Origin: Streptomyces hydrogenans
Lineage (GTDB): Bacteria > Actinomycetota > Actinomycetes > Streptomycetales > Streptomycetaceae
Length of the DNA stretch: 50,486 bases
Reading direction: 5' to 3'
Assembly (NCBI RefSeq): GCF_014656075.1
Contig: NZ_BNBS01000055.1
Location: 1-50,486, forward strand
In this document: positions 42,832-50,486 of the stretch, one piece after another
Layout of the letters: every line of letters starts with the position of its first letter
Position numbering within the stretch: position 1 is the first letter of the stretch
Notes under the pieces: generated by a model
The model's input: the letters and a program-made list of their open reading frames with translations, nothing else
Told to the model about the DNA's origin: nothing
Database searches by the model: none
Position numbers and translations under genes: made by a program

Positions 42832-44241
42832 TCACCGCTTGCCGTGCACGAGCCCGTCAGGTTCTGCCGCCGGCGTCCCGTCCGCCCCGCCTGCGTGCCG
42901 CCCCTTCCCTTCCGGCGCCGGTGCCCGTACGAGGCCGGGGTCACGGCGTGAGGTCCCGCCGTTGAACGCCAGGTTCAGGAAGAACGCCAGCAGTGTCGCG
43001 CTCGTCACCGGGGAGCCGAGGACGATGCCGATGCCGTCGGGGAGGCGCGAGTACAGATCGGGGGCGACCTCGGGTGCCATGCCGACGCCGATCGACACGG
43101 CGACGATCAGCAGGTTGTGCGTACCGTCGAAGTCGACCTTGCGGAGGGTGCCGACACCGACCGCGGCGACCGTCGCGAACATCACGAGTCCCGCCGCGCC
43201 GACCACCGGCTGGGGCAACCCGGCGACCAGCGCACCGAGTCGGGGAACCAGGCCGAGGAGCACGAGGATGCCGCCCGCGACCGTGGCGACGTGCCGGCTG
43301 CGGACCTTCGTCATCGTCACCAGGCCCACGTTCTGCGCGAACACAGTGTCGAGGAAAGCGTTCATGACGCCTCCCAGCACGCCGGAGAGCCCGTCCGCGG
43401 CCAGTCCGCGCGCCATGTCGGCGGTGGTCAGGCGCTTCCCGGTCAGCTCCGCGACCGCGATCAGATCGGCCGTCGACTCGGCGAACAGGACGAGCATCAC
43501 GACGCACATGGACAGCACGGCGACCGCGGGGAACTCCGGGGCGCCGAAGTGGAACGGTGCGGCGACCCCGACCCAGTCCGCCGTCCGCGCCGCCGAGAAG
43601 TCGACCAGGCCGAGCGGGACGGCGGCCGCCGTCCCCGCCAGCAGGCCCAGCAGCACGCCGGTCTGGGCGAGGAACCCCCGTCCGAACCGCGCCACCAGGA
43701 GGATCACGAGGACCACGAACGCGGCGAGCGCGAGCCGCGAGGGCGCCGCGTGGTCGGCGGCCTCCGGGTCGTTCCCGACGACCAGGTTCACGCCCACGCC
43801 GATCAGCGCGAGTCCCACCACCGTGATCACCACGCCGCTCACCAGCGGCGGGAAGAAGCGGACCGCCTTCGCGAACGGGTAGGCGATCAGCAGCCCGAAC
43901 ACCCCGGCCGCGAGCATCGAGCCGTACACCGCCTGGAGGCCGTACTCCCCGGCTATCAGGATCATCGGCGTCACCGCCGTGAACGCGGCCCCCGCCATCA
44001 CCGGCATCCGCACGCCGAGGAAGCGGCCGACACCGGCGCCCTGGATCATCGTGACGACGCCCGCGACGAGCAGGTCGGCGTTGATCAGGACGGCGATCGT
44101 CGCGGTGTCGAGGCCGGCCGCGGCACCGAACACCAGCGGCACGGTCACACAGCCGGTGTACATCACGAGCACGTGCTGGAGCCCCAGCACCGCGAGCCGT
44201 CCGAAGCCGGCCCGCCGTCCGTCCTTCGCGGGCGTCGTCAC
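42832..44241 (-). CDS. NCS2-family nucleobase permease (xanthine/uracil type)
   Basis: A 469-aa cation symporter with about 14 membrane segments. Family blocks include LGLQHVLVMYTGCVTVPLVF, FFPPLVSGVVITVVGLALIG, FAESTADLIAVAELTGKRLT and VFAQNVGLVTMTKVRSRHVA, the last containing the NCS2 Q-N-x-G motif. The soluble C-terminal ~45 residues are Gly/Pro/Arg-rich. The GTG start at 44241 is 13 nt after the dioxygenase stop, with AGGAGG next to that stop. It is last in the four-gene nucleobase operon. The QNVG form fits purine (xanthine/urate) rather than uracil carriers, but substrate is not proven. Confidence 0.88.
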   Translation of the reverse strand: MTTPAKDGRRAGFGRLAVLGLQHVLVMYTGCVTVPLVFGAAAGLDTATIAVLINADLLVAGVVTMIQGAGVGRFLGVRMPVMAGAAFTAVTPMILIAGEYGLQAVYGSMLAAGVFGLLIAYPFAKAVRFFPPLVSGVVITVVGLALIGVGVNLVVGNDPEAADHAAPSRLALAAFVVLVILLVARFGRGFLAQTGVLLGLLAGTAAAVPLGLVDFSAARTADWVGVAAPFHFGAPEFPAVAVLSMCVVMLVLFAESTADLIAVAELTGKRLTTADMARGLAADGLSGVLGGVMNAFLDTVFAQNVGLVTMTKVRSRHVATVAGGILVLLGLVPRLGALVAGLPQPVVGAAGLVMFATVAAVGVGTLRKVDFDGTHNLLIVAVSIGVGMAPEVAPDLYSRLPDGIGIVLGSPVTSATLLAFFLNLAFNGGTSRRDPGLVRAPAPEGKGRHAGGADGTPAAEPDGLVHGKR

Positions 44242-44254
44242 GTCGGTCGTCCTC

Positions 44255-45241
44255 CTATCGGGCGAAGTTGGCAGCGATCCGCTGCTGGATGTAGTCGGCC
44301 GCGGTGATCGGCGGGTAGCGGCCCTCCGGGCCCTCGATCACCACGTCGCGGTCGGCCTGGGCGAAGAAGGCGATGCTGTGGCGGGCCGACCGGTCGTCGT
44401 CGGGGCCCGGTGACCTGACGCGGTGGAAGTTGGAGGGGAGCCGGTCGTCGCTCCACCGCATCAGCATGTCGCCGATGTTGCAGGTGATCACGGAGTCGGC
44501 CGGTTCGACCGGGGTCCACTCCTGGGCCTCGGCCTCCTTGCCGGGGCACACCTGCAGGCCGCCCTGCCCGGCCCGCTGGAACAGCAAGGTCAGGCAGTCG
44601 AAGTCGGTGTGGGCGCCGGCCCGCCACACGTTCGCGGGGATCACGGCGTCGGCGGGGACGGCGAAGTAGTGCAGCATCCGCAGGGTGGACTGGTAGTTCG
44701 GGCTCGCCGGGTCGTGGGCGCGGGTGAAGAACCCGTCGGGGAGCCCCAGTCCGTCGGCGAAGCAGGACAGCACCCGCATCGCCAGGTCCCGGCAGCGTGC
44801 CTCGAAGTCCAGGACGCGCCGCCGGAAGCCGGGCAGCGTGTCGTCGGGCCACAGGCCGTCCATGTGCGGGCGGGTGACCTGGTACGACTCCTTCTGGTCG
44901 GGCGTTTTGACCGAGGGGCGGACCTGGGTCATCGATTCCCAGCCGGAGTTGAGGCCCTTCTTCAGGGCGTGCCGGGCCTTGGCGTGCTCGGGGAGGGCGA
45001 AGAAGGCCTCGGCGTCGGCGAAGGCGCGGCCCACGGCGTCGGGTTCGATGCCGTGGTTGACCAGCTGGAAGAAGCCGATGTCGGTGGCGGCGGCCCACAG
45101 TTCCTCGGTGATCTCCCCCTTGCGGCGGTCGAAGTCGGTGAGGTCGATGCGGCGGATCTCCCGGGCGGACGTCTCCGTCCCGGCCCCGCCCATGCGGGTT
45201 TCCTTGGCCAGCTCTTCGAGTGTGTGGGTGGTGTGGGTCAT
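44255..45241 (-). CDS. Isopenicillin-N-synthase-family Fe(II)/2-oxoglutarate dioxygenase
   Basis: A 328-aa double-stranded beta-helix oxygenase. The iron ligands are H211 and D213 (GAHTDFDCLTLLF) and H273 (SNFHRV). The 2-oxoglutarate carboxylate contact is R287-H-S289 (RHSIAFF). The N-terminal DIOX_N region reads AAATDIGFFQLVNHGIE. Start ATG 45241. The gene lies between a nucleobase deaminase and a nucleobase permease on the same strand, so an oxidised or alkylated purine is a plausible substrate. No member of the family with that reaction is known to me in this context. A gap of ~212 bp separates it from the deaminase gene. Confidence 0.87.
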   Translation of the reverse strand: MTHTTHTLEELAKETRMGGAGTETSAREIRRIDLTDFDRRKGEITEELWAAATDIGFFQLVNHGIEPDAVGRAFADAEAFFALPEHAKARHALKKGLNSGWESMTQVRPSVKTPDQKESYQVTRPHMDGLWPDDTLPGFRRRVLDFEARCRDLAMRVLSCFADGLGLPDGFFTRAHDPASPNYQSTLRMLHYFAVPADAVIPANVWRAGAHTDFDCLTLLFQRAGQGGLQVCPGKEAEAQEWTPVEPADSVITCNIGDMLMRWSDDRLPSNFHRVRSPGPDDDRSARHSIAFFAQADRDVVIEGPEGRYPPITAADYIQQRIAANFAR

Positions 45242-45453
45242 GGCGGCTGTCGCTCCTCGGACAGGGAGGGGTCTACGGGATGCAGTCACCGCCCCTGCGA
45301 TCCCCAGCGCGGGTGCTCAGAGACCCGCGTGCACGGTCGCGGCGGACCTCTTCGTGGGTCCGGCGCCGTGGGCTGGCGCGGGTCCCGGTCGCCGGGGCCC
45401 GCGCGCGATGGGTTCAGCCTGCACGGTGGGTGTTACCGGTGGGGGTCGTGCTG

Positions 45454-46836
45454 TTACGCGGTGGTAAAGCTCGCGGGGGCCCCGGTCGGGGTCGTGGGCC
45501 CGGACGGTCGCCCGTCGCCGGGGCCGGAGCGGGTGAGGCCCGCCGCCAGCTGGTGCGAGGGGAGGCGGACGTGTTCTCCGTCGCGTACCAGCACCTCGCC
45601 GCCGACCAGTACGGCCGCCACCGTCCTGCTGCCGGCGCACGTCAGCAGCGTGGCACCCGGGTCGCGGACGGGCAGGCAGGCGTAGTCGCGGTCGAAGCGG
45701 TGCAGGACGAGGTCCGCCCTCATGCCCGGCCGCACGCCGCCGTCGGGGTTCTCCTCGATGCCGAGGACCCGGTTCGCGCCGCCCGCCGCCATGGCGAACA
45801 TCTCGGGGAACCCGAGCAGGTCCGCCTTGCGGTGTGCGGCGCGCTGCAGATAGGCGCCGATGCGCAGGGCCTCCAGGATGTCCTGGGTGTCGTTGCTGGC
45901 GGCCCCGTCGACGCCGAGGCCGACGCCGAGGCCGGCGTCGAGCATCTCGGGGACCGGTGCGATGCCGCTGCCGAGCCGCATGTTGCTCAGCGGGTTGTAC
46001 GAGACGCCGACGCCGTGCCGGGCGAGGGTGGCGCGTCCGGCGGCGTCGAGTTCCACGCAGTGCACGGCGAGGAGGCGGTCCCACAGGAACCCGGCGCGTT
46101 CCAGATACTCGACGGCGCCGGCTCCCGTGCGGTCGCGGCACAGCACGTCGTCCGTGGTGGTCTCCAGGAGGTGCAGCGAGACGGGCAGGGCGCGCTCCTC
46201 GGCGTACGCGCGTACGGCGCCCATGCCCTCCGGGGTCAGGCACCGGGGATTGGGCACGGCGACGCCGATGTCCACCCGGCTGCCGCGGGTCTGCGCGATC
46301 AGCTCGTCGGTGTGGGCGAGGGCTTCCTCCAGCGGCTGCATCAGCCGCGGGTCGTAGCCCCATCTGCGGCTGGGGTCGGCGCGGTCGGCGACGCCCCGGC
46401 ACAGCACGGCCCGTACGCCGCTGTCCTCGAGGGCCCGGAGCACCGCGTCGTGGACCGCGGGCGACGGGTGGGGCCACATGTGCTCGACGAGCGTGGTGGT
46501 GCCGCTGCGCAGTGCTTCGGCCGCGGCCGCGGCGGCGGTCGCGTAGGCCCGCTCGGGGGTGAGGAGCGCCGCCTCCTCGCCGACGGCGCCCAGCCAGGCG
46601 AGGAGCCCGAGGCCCTCGCCGATGCCGCGGAGTCCCGCCTGGAAGAGGTGGGTGTGGGTGTTGACGAGGCCGGGCGTCAGGTGGCCGCCGTGTCCGTCCA
46701 AGACCTCGCCGGCGTGCGGGAGTTCGCCATGCTCCGAGATCGCCGTGATCCGTCCGCCGGCGAGGTGGACGTCCCTGCCGGGCAGCCAGCGGTCACCGGT
46801 GTGGACGGTGACGTCGGTGATGGTCGCGGGGTTCAC
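45454..46836 (-). CDS. Amidohydrolase, 8-oxoguanine/guanine deaminase-like
   Basis: A 460-aa metal-dependent deaminase of the AtzB/TrzN/8-oxoguanine-deaminase group. The metal ligands are H61 and H63 (NTHTHLFQ), H259 (AVHCVEL) and D310 (GVDGAASND); H222 and E225 lie in SLHLLETT. The WGYDPRLMQPLEEAL and PNPRCLTPEG blocks resemble 8-oxoguanine deaminases. The GTG start overlaps the upstream permease stop by 4 nt. It probably converts an imported aminopurine to the oxo form in the cytoplasm, releasing ammonia. Hydroxy-triazine hydrolase activity is an alternative within the same family. Confidence 0.85.
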   Translation of the reverse strand: MNPATITDVTVHTGDRWLPGRDVHLAGGRITAISEHGELPHAGEVLDGHGGHLTPGLVNTHTHLFQAGLRGIGEGLGLLAWLGAVGEEAALLTPERAYATAAAAAAEALRSGTTTLVEHMWPHPSPAVHDAVLRALEDSGVRAVLCRGVADRADPSRRWGYDPRLMQPLEEALAHTDELIAQTRGSRVDIGVAVPNPRCLTPEGMGAVRAYAEERALPVSLHLLETTTDDVLCRDRTGAGAVEYLERAGFLWDRLLAVHCVELDAAGRATLARHGVGVSYNPLSNMRLGSGIAPVPEMLDAGLGVGLGVDGAASNDTQDILEALRIGAYLQRAAHRKADLLGFPEMFAMAAGGANRVLGIEENPDGGVRPGMRADLVLHRFDRDYACLPVRDPGATLLTCAGSRTVAAVLVGGEVLVRDGEHVRLPSHQLAAGLTRSGPGDGRPSGPTTPTGAPASFTTA

Positions 46837-48164
46837 CGGGCGGTCTCCTTCGGGTGGCGGGCCGCGCCCGTGTGGTGGAACAGGAGGTTGAGCAGGAACG
46901 CCACGATCCCGGTGACGGCGATGCCGCTGTCCAGGACGGTGCGCAGGTGGGAGGGGAGCGGCGCGTAGAAGTCCGGTGCACCGACGGGGATCATGCCGAG
47001 CGCGAAGGCGAGGGCTACGGTCAGCAGGTTCCGCGGCTCGGTCAGGTCGGCGCGCGCGAGGATGCGCAGCCCGACCGCGCCCACGGTCCCGAACATGACG
47101 AGCGAGACCCCGCCGAGTACCGGCCCCGGGACGGCGGCGACGGCGGCCCCGAGTACGGGCACGAACGCGAGCACCACCATCGACGCGCCCGACAGGGCGA
47201 CCACATGGCGGCTTTTCACACGTGTCACGCTCACCAGGCCCACCGACTGGCCGAACGTCACGATGGGGAAGGAGGCGAGCGCCCCCGACAGCACCGTGGC
47301 GGCCCCGTCCGCGCGCAGTGCCCGTACGACGGTGGGCGCGTCGTCGCCGCGGCCGACGATCTGGCCGACCGCGAGGGTGTCGCCGACGGACTCCACCATG
47401 TTCACGAGTTGCACGACGAGCATCGCGGCGATCGCGGGCACCACGAAGGTGGGGGCGCCGAAGACGGTCGGGTCGGGGGCGGTGACGAGGCGGGCGTCCG
47501 TGACTCCCGATCCGTCGAACAGTCCCAGCGGCAGCGCGGCCGCGGTGCCCGCGGCCATGGCGAGGAGCACGGAGAACCGGGCGAGCGCGGGCGGCGCGAG
47601 GACCACGAGCAGCACCGTCCCGGCGGCGAGCGCGAGCCCGCGGCCGCCGCTGCCGGCGGTCTCGTGCCCGGCGACGAGACCGGCCGCCGAGGGCACCAGC
47701 GAGAACCCGATGACGGCGATGACCGTCCCGGTGACCAGCGGCGGGAACAGGTGCAGGCAGCGGCCGAACCAGGGGGCGACGGCCAGCGTCACCAGGCCGG
47801 AGACGACGGTCGCCCCGAACACGGCTGCGAGCCCGTGCTGCTGCCCGATGAGGATGGCGGGGGTGATCGCGGTGAACGTGGAGCCCATCACGATCGGCAG
47901 CCGCGCCCCGAACCACTTCAGGCCCAGCGACTGCAGCACGGTGGCGACTCCGCTGACCAGCAGGTTCGCGCTGATGAGCAGGCGTATCCGGTCCTCGGGA
48001 AGGTGGAGTGCGGTTCCCACGAGCAGCGGCATCGTGGCCATGCCGGCGTACGCGACGAGCAGGTGCTGCAGGCTCAGCGGCACGAGCCGTCGCCACGGGG
48101 GTCGTACGTCGACGGGGTGGGGCGCTTGGGGTGCGGGCGCGACGGCGTGCTCGACCACAGCCAT
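46833..48164 (-). CDS. NCS2-family nucleobase permease, second copy
   Basis: A 443-aa symporter, first gene of the nucleobase operon; ATG 48164 follows GAGGAGGAA. It has about 14 membrane segments. Blocks include LSLQHLLVAYAGMATMPLLV, FPPLVTGTVIAVIGFSLVP, NMVESVGDTLAVGQIVGRGD and FGQSVGLVSVTRVKSRHVV. The signature reads GQSVG, where the sister permease has AQNVG, so the substrate range likely differs. An N-terminal soluble stretch of ~28 residues is Pro/Ala-rich. The stop overlaps the deaminase start. Confidence 0.88.
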   Translation of the reverse strand: MAVVEHAVAPAPQAPHPVDVRPPWRRLVPLSLQHLLVAYAGMATMPLLVGTALHLPEDRIRLLISANLLVSGVATVLQSLGLKWFGARLPIVMGSTFTAITPAILIGQQHGLAAVFGATVVSGLVTLAVAPWFGRCLHLFPPLVTGTVIAVIGFSLVPSAAGLVAGHETAGSGGRGLALAAGTVLLVVLAPPALARFSVLLAMAAGTAAALPLGLFDGSGVTDARLVTAPDPTVFGAPTFVVPAIAAMLVVQLVNMVESVGDTLAVGQIVGRGDDAPTVVRALRADGAATVLSGALASFPIVTFGQSVGLVSVTRVKSRHVVALSGASMVVLAFVPVLGAAVAAVPGPVLGGVSLVMFGTVGAVGLRILARADLTEPRNLLTVALAFALGMIPVGAPDFYAPLPSHLRTVLDSGIAVTGIVAFLLNLLFHHTGAARHPKETAR

Positions 48165-48513
48165 CGTTCCTCCTCGTAGCTCGGCGGAAGACGGCTGGTT
48201 AGCGCCCGGGCAGGCTCCGTGTCCGGGCGCGCACCGGCCGTTGCAGCCATGACCGGTGTGGGAGTGACGGTAGGGAGGGGGTGTTTCGGCGGCATTGCGC
48301 TCAGGAAACCGCGGCGTACCCGAAGGGCGGGGCGCGGGCGGGAGGGTGGGGCGGGGCCGGGGACGTCGGGGGTGCGGTCCGTCCGCGTGCCGGTGATTGC
48401 GCGGTTCCGGGGCGGCGGCCTTTCGGCTCCGCAGGCCGGGCGAGGTGCGCTGCCCCGGGGTGTCGGCGGGGTCCTCCCGGGCGTCTCGTGGGCGGCCGTC
48501 ACCGGCTGCTGGA
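48165..48513. other. Intergenic, ~350 bp
   Basis: No supported gene. It contains the promoter region of the minus-strand nucleobase operon. No clear operator palindrome was found. Confidence 0.4.
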
Positions 48514-48703
48514 GCGGCTGGGCGCCGGCGGCAGGTGTTCCCACGGAATCCCGGTGCGATCGACGTAGAGGATCGCGTTCCCGATCTCTCTCGGATCATG
48601 CACCAGCGCCGCCGCCCTGGGCCCAGAGCGGGCCGCCCGCCAGGCGGCGAACACGGGCTCGATCAACGCCCGGCGGGCATCGGAGACGTCAACCGGGATG
48701 GAG
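48514..48703 (-). pseudogene. IS5-type transposase, N-terminal fragment
   Basis: The minus-strand frame reads IPVDVSDARRALIEPVFAAW, then HDPREIGNAILYVDRTGIPW and EHLPP. These are the N-terminal helix-turn-helix blocks of IS5-type transposases. No start is present, and similarity ends after ~60 residues. It belongs to a different subgroup from the remnant at 25216. Confidence 0.8.
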
Positions 48704-49113
48704 GCGTGGACCTCGGTCCTGCAAGACCCGGACCGAGCCCCGAGTCGTGCCCATGTTCACCATGCGTCGTGACGGAGCCACGGATCAGGTGCAGCACAGC
48801 TTCGTGAGCGTGTCGTCGAAGTCAGGCCTTGTGCGGCCACGCGATGATCGCTGCCGGCGGGCCTGGTCCGGTGCCCGGCCGGCCCCAGGATGTGGGGCCG
48901 GCCGCGGGGTGCCGGGGATACCCGCGCACCTGTCACCTGGTCGGAGTTCGCGCCGTAGGGGTTGGCCGGTGCGAGCCTCCTGCCGGGGATCACCCGGACG
49001 CCATGACGATGGCAGGACGGCGTTCCCCAGGCGATAGGCCGGGCATCATCACGCACGTGTTGAGCGTGGTTCACTCGGTCCGTAACGAACAAGGAAGCAT
49101 TCGGCGCGTGACT
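48704..49113. other. Intergenic, ~410 bp
   Basis: No supported gene on either strand. Possibly more mobile-element debris at the left end; the right end is the Lrp upstream region. Confidence 0.4.
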
Positions 49114-49130
49114 CATGCGTGACGCGCATG
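49114..49130. promoter_or_regulatory. 17-bp palindrome before the Lrp/AsnC gene
   Basis: Arms catgcg (49114-49119) and cgcatg (49125-49130) flank a 5-nt centre, tgacg; one further T-A pair extends it to 49113-49131. It ends 16 nt before the GTG at 49147. Lrp/AsnC proteins usually bind ~15-bp palindromes and control their own genes, so this is a good candidate autoregulatory site. Confidence 0.55.
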
Positions 49131-49146
49131 ATTCGGGGAGTGGGCC

Positions 49147-49593
49147 GTGGATGCGATCGACCGCCACATACTGGACATCCTCCGCAAGGACGGGCGAGCG
49201 CCCGTGTCGGAGATCGCACGTGTCGTGGGACTCTCAGCGGCTCCGTGCGCGCGCCGCATAGAGCGCATGGAGAGGGAGGGTGTGATCCGCGGCTACACCG
49301 CGGTCATCGAGGACAGCCGGGCGGGCATGCTTCAGGCGTTCATCGAGATCCGCCTGCTCGGCGCGACCGACAGCGACGAGATCCAGGGCATCTCCGAGAG
49401 CATCCCGGAGATCGAGGAGAGCCACAGCATCGCCGGCACCTCCGACGCCCTGCTCAGGCTCCGGGTCCGGGACGTGAGCCATCTTCAGCAGGTGATCAAC
49501 GCCGTACGCCGGACCGGCAAGGTGGAGGGCACCAAGACCTTCATCATCATGAACACCTGGACCCGCGTGACCGAACAAGGCGGCACCCCGTAA
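49147..49593 (+). CDS. Lrp/AsnC-family transcriptional regulator
   Basis: A 148-aa DNA-binding regulator, usually octameric and responsive to an amino acid or other small ligand. The N-terminal winged helix-turn-helix reads AIDRHILDILRKDGRAPVSE and IARVVGLSAAPCARRIERME followed by REGVIRGYTAV. The C-terminal RAM (ACT-like) domain runs from ~62, with FIEIRLL and HSIAGTSDALLRLRVRD. The GTG start is preceded by GGGGAG. It is monocistronic; no amino-acid metabolism gene adjoins it, so its targets are unknown. Confidence 0.92.
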   Translation: MDAIDRHILDILRKDGRAPVSEIARVVGLSAAPCARRIERMEREGVIRGYTAVIEDSRAGMLQAFIEIRLLGATDSDEIQGISESIPEIEESHSIAGTSDALLRLRVRDVSHLQQVINAVRRTGKVEGTKTFIIMNTWTRVTEQGGTP

Positions 49594-49925
49594 CTCCGGA
49601 ACGGCATCACGCCCGAGGCTCGGAGGCCATCCGCCTGCCGGCGGCGGGTTTGTTCAGTCGAACAGGGTTCCGGGCCTGCCTCGGGCCCGGGAGACGGCAG
49701 GTCGTCCGGGCGGGTCTTTCAGAGAGAAGCACCACCACAGTGATCCGCTGACCGACGGGTCCACGGCAGACCTCGGAACTGTCACTGCGGGCCGTCACCC
49801 CTTCCGAGTCCCTCGCCACGTGAGGTCATGGGGTGGCGGGCAAGAGTTCTGACGATCCGTGGTGCAGGCCGGTCGTCGCCCGGTACACGGCTGAACCCGG
49901 CGGCTCCTGGCGTCGCCCGAGAGTG
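49594..49925. other. Intergenic, ~330 bp between convergent genes
   Basis: No supported gene or strong hairpin seen. Confidence 0.4.
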
Positions 49926-50486
49926 TCACTCACGTGCCGGTGTGACGGTGTGCGCGAGTTGGAAGCGTGAGTGGAGGCCGAGTTTCCGGTAGACGCGGGT
50001 GAGGGTCGCTTCGACCGTCTTGACGCTGACGGTGAGGGCGGTCGCGATGTCGCGGTTGCTCGCTCCGGCGGCGGCGAGTTCGGCGCAACGCCGTTCGGCG
50101 GAGGTGAGGCGGGGGCGGGCGTCGTCGTCCGTGGGGGCGTCTTCCAGTCGGCCGAGGGTGTGCGCGGCGGTCTGGGCCCAGGGGTGTGCCTGGTGGGTGG
50201 TGAAGAGGTCGGTGGCGCTTCGCGCGGCGGTGCGGGCGCTGGCGCGGCGGCGGCCGCGCCGTTCGGTGTGGCTGAGCGCCAGCAGGGTCCTGCCTCGTTC
50301 GAGGGGGAGGTGGCGGAGGCGGCCGGCCGCGTCGTCGAGGCGCCGGGCCGCGGTGCCGAAGTCGCCGCGGGCGGCGTCCAGAAGTGCCTGGGTGCGTTCG
50401 AGCGCGGGGAGGACCGCGTCCCTGCCGAGGCCGGTCGCGGTGCGGCGGGTGTCGTCCAGCAGGCTCTGCGCTCGGTCGAGGTGACC
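49926..50486 (-). CDS. LuxR-family regulator, C-terminal part (runs off window)
   Basis: The frame is open from the right edge of the window (50486) to a TGA at 49926, giving 187 residues. The C-terminal HTH reads LTSAERRCAELAAAGASNRD then IATALTVSVKTVEATLTRVY and RKLGLHSRFQLAHTV, the classical LuxR/GerE DNA-binding domain. The preceding ~120 residues are Ala/Arg/Leu-rich helices (LERTQALLDAARGDFGTAAR) like the TPR repeats of large MalT/LAL-type activators. The gene is therefore probably a large ATP-binding regulator whose N-terminus lies to the right. The target is unknown. Confidence 0.82.
   Translation of the reverse strand, partial: GHLDRAQSLLDDTRRTATGLGRDAVLPALERTQALLDAARGDFGTAARRLDDAAGRLRHLPLERGRTLLALSHTERRGRRRASARTAARSATDLFTTHQAHPWAQTAAHTLGRLEDAPTDDDARPRLTSAERRCAELAAAGASNRDIATALTVSVKTVEATLTRVYRKLGLHSRFQLAHTVTPARE

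Overview
The window is very GC-rich DNA from an actinomycete, almost certainly a Streptomyces. Codon third positions are strongly G/C, many starts are GTG, genes are joined by 4-nt ATGA/GTGA overlaps, and a spore-pigment type II PKS locus lies beside other secondary-metabolite genes. All identifications come from reading translated sequence; no database search was run.

Layout. (1) 1-3.4 kb: a secreted-type cyclophilin without a visible signal peptide and an unrecognised 357-aa protein, separated by gene-poor DNA. (2) 3.4-7.7 kb: a tight four-gene operon, MfnB-type furan synthase, aldehyde dehydrogenase, zinc alcohol dehydrogenase and TcmP/LCMT-type methyltransferase. It looks like a compact, possibly undescribed pathway from triose phosphate to an oxidised, methyl-esterified furan. 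(3) 7.7-10.6 kb: a calerythrin-like EF-hand protein, a small membrane protein, and a graveyard of frameshifted mobile-element genes with one copy of a dispersed hairpin repeat. (4) 11.3-15.8 kb: a repeat-containing surface protein beside a class F sortase, a DHA2 drug exporter and a secreted beta-helix protein. (5) 15.9-24.2 kb: a complete whiE-like spore-pigment cluster in the classical order (ORFI-VII on the minus strand, ORFVIII divergent), with an extra O-methyltransferase converging on it across a strong terminator. (6) 24.5-25.8 kb: a second membrane-anchored secreted protein and a truncated IS5-type transposase. (7) 25.8-41.6 kb: a polycyclic tetramate macrolactam (PTM) cluster: sterol-desaturase-like hydroxylase, 3108-aa iterative PKS-NRPS with an ornithine-like A-domain code, two phytoene-desaturase-like cyclases, one MDR-family reductase, and a Rieske oxygenase at the end of the operon. 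Transposase fragments lie on both sides. (8) 42.8-48.2 kb: a minus-strand nucleobase operon (two NCS2 permeases, an 8-oxoguanine-deaminase-like amidohydrolase, an Fe/2OG dioxygenase). (9) 48.5-50.5 kb: another transposase scrap, an Lrp/AsnC regulator with a palindrome before its start, and the C-terminal part of a LuxR-family regulator running off the right edge.

How the parts work together. The PTM genes are arranged so that one backbone synthase makes a tetramate polyene from polyketide chains and ornithine, and the oxidoreductases then close the carbocycles. Two FAD enzymes plus one MDR reductase suggest a 5-5-6 ring system. The Rieske gene is the unusual part and would give an uncommon late oxidation. 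The furan operon is the second strong candidate for new chemistry. The whiE locus is expected to colour spores. The nucleobase operon pairs import with deamination and an oxygenase of unknown substrate. No tRNA, rRNA, CRISPR array or replication origin was seen.
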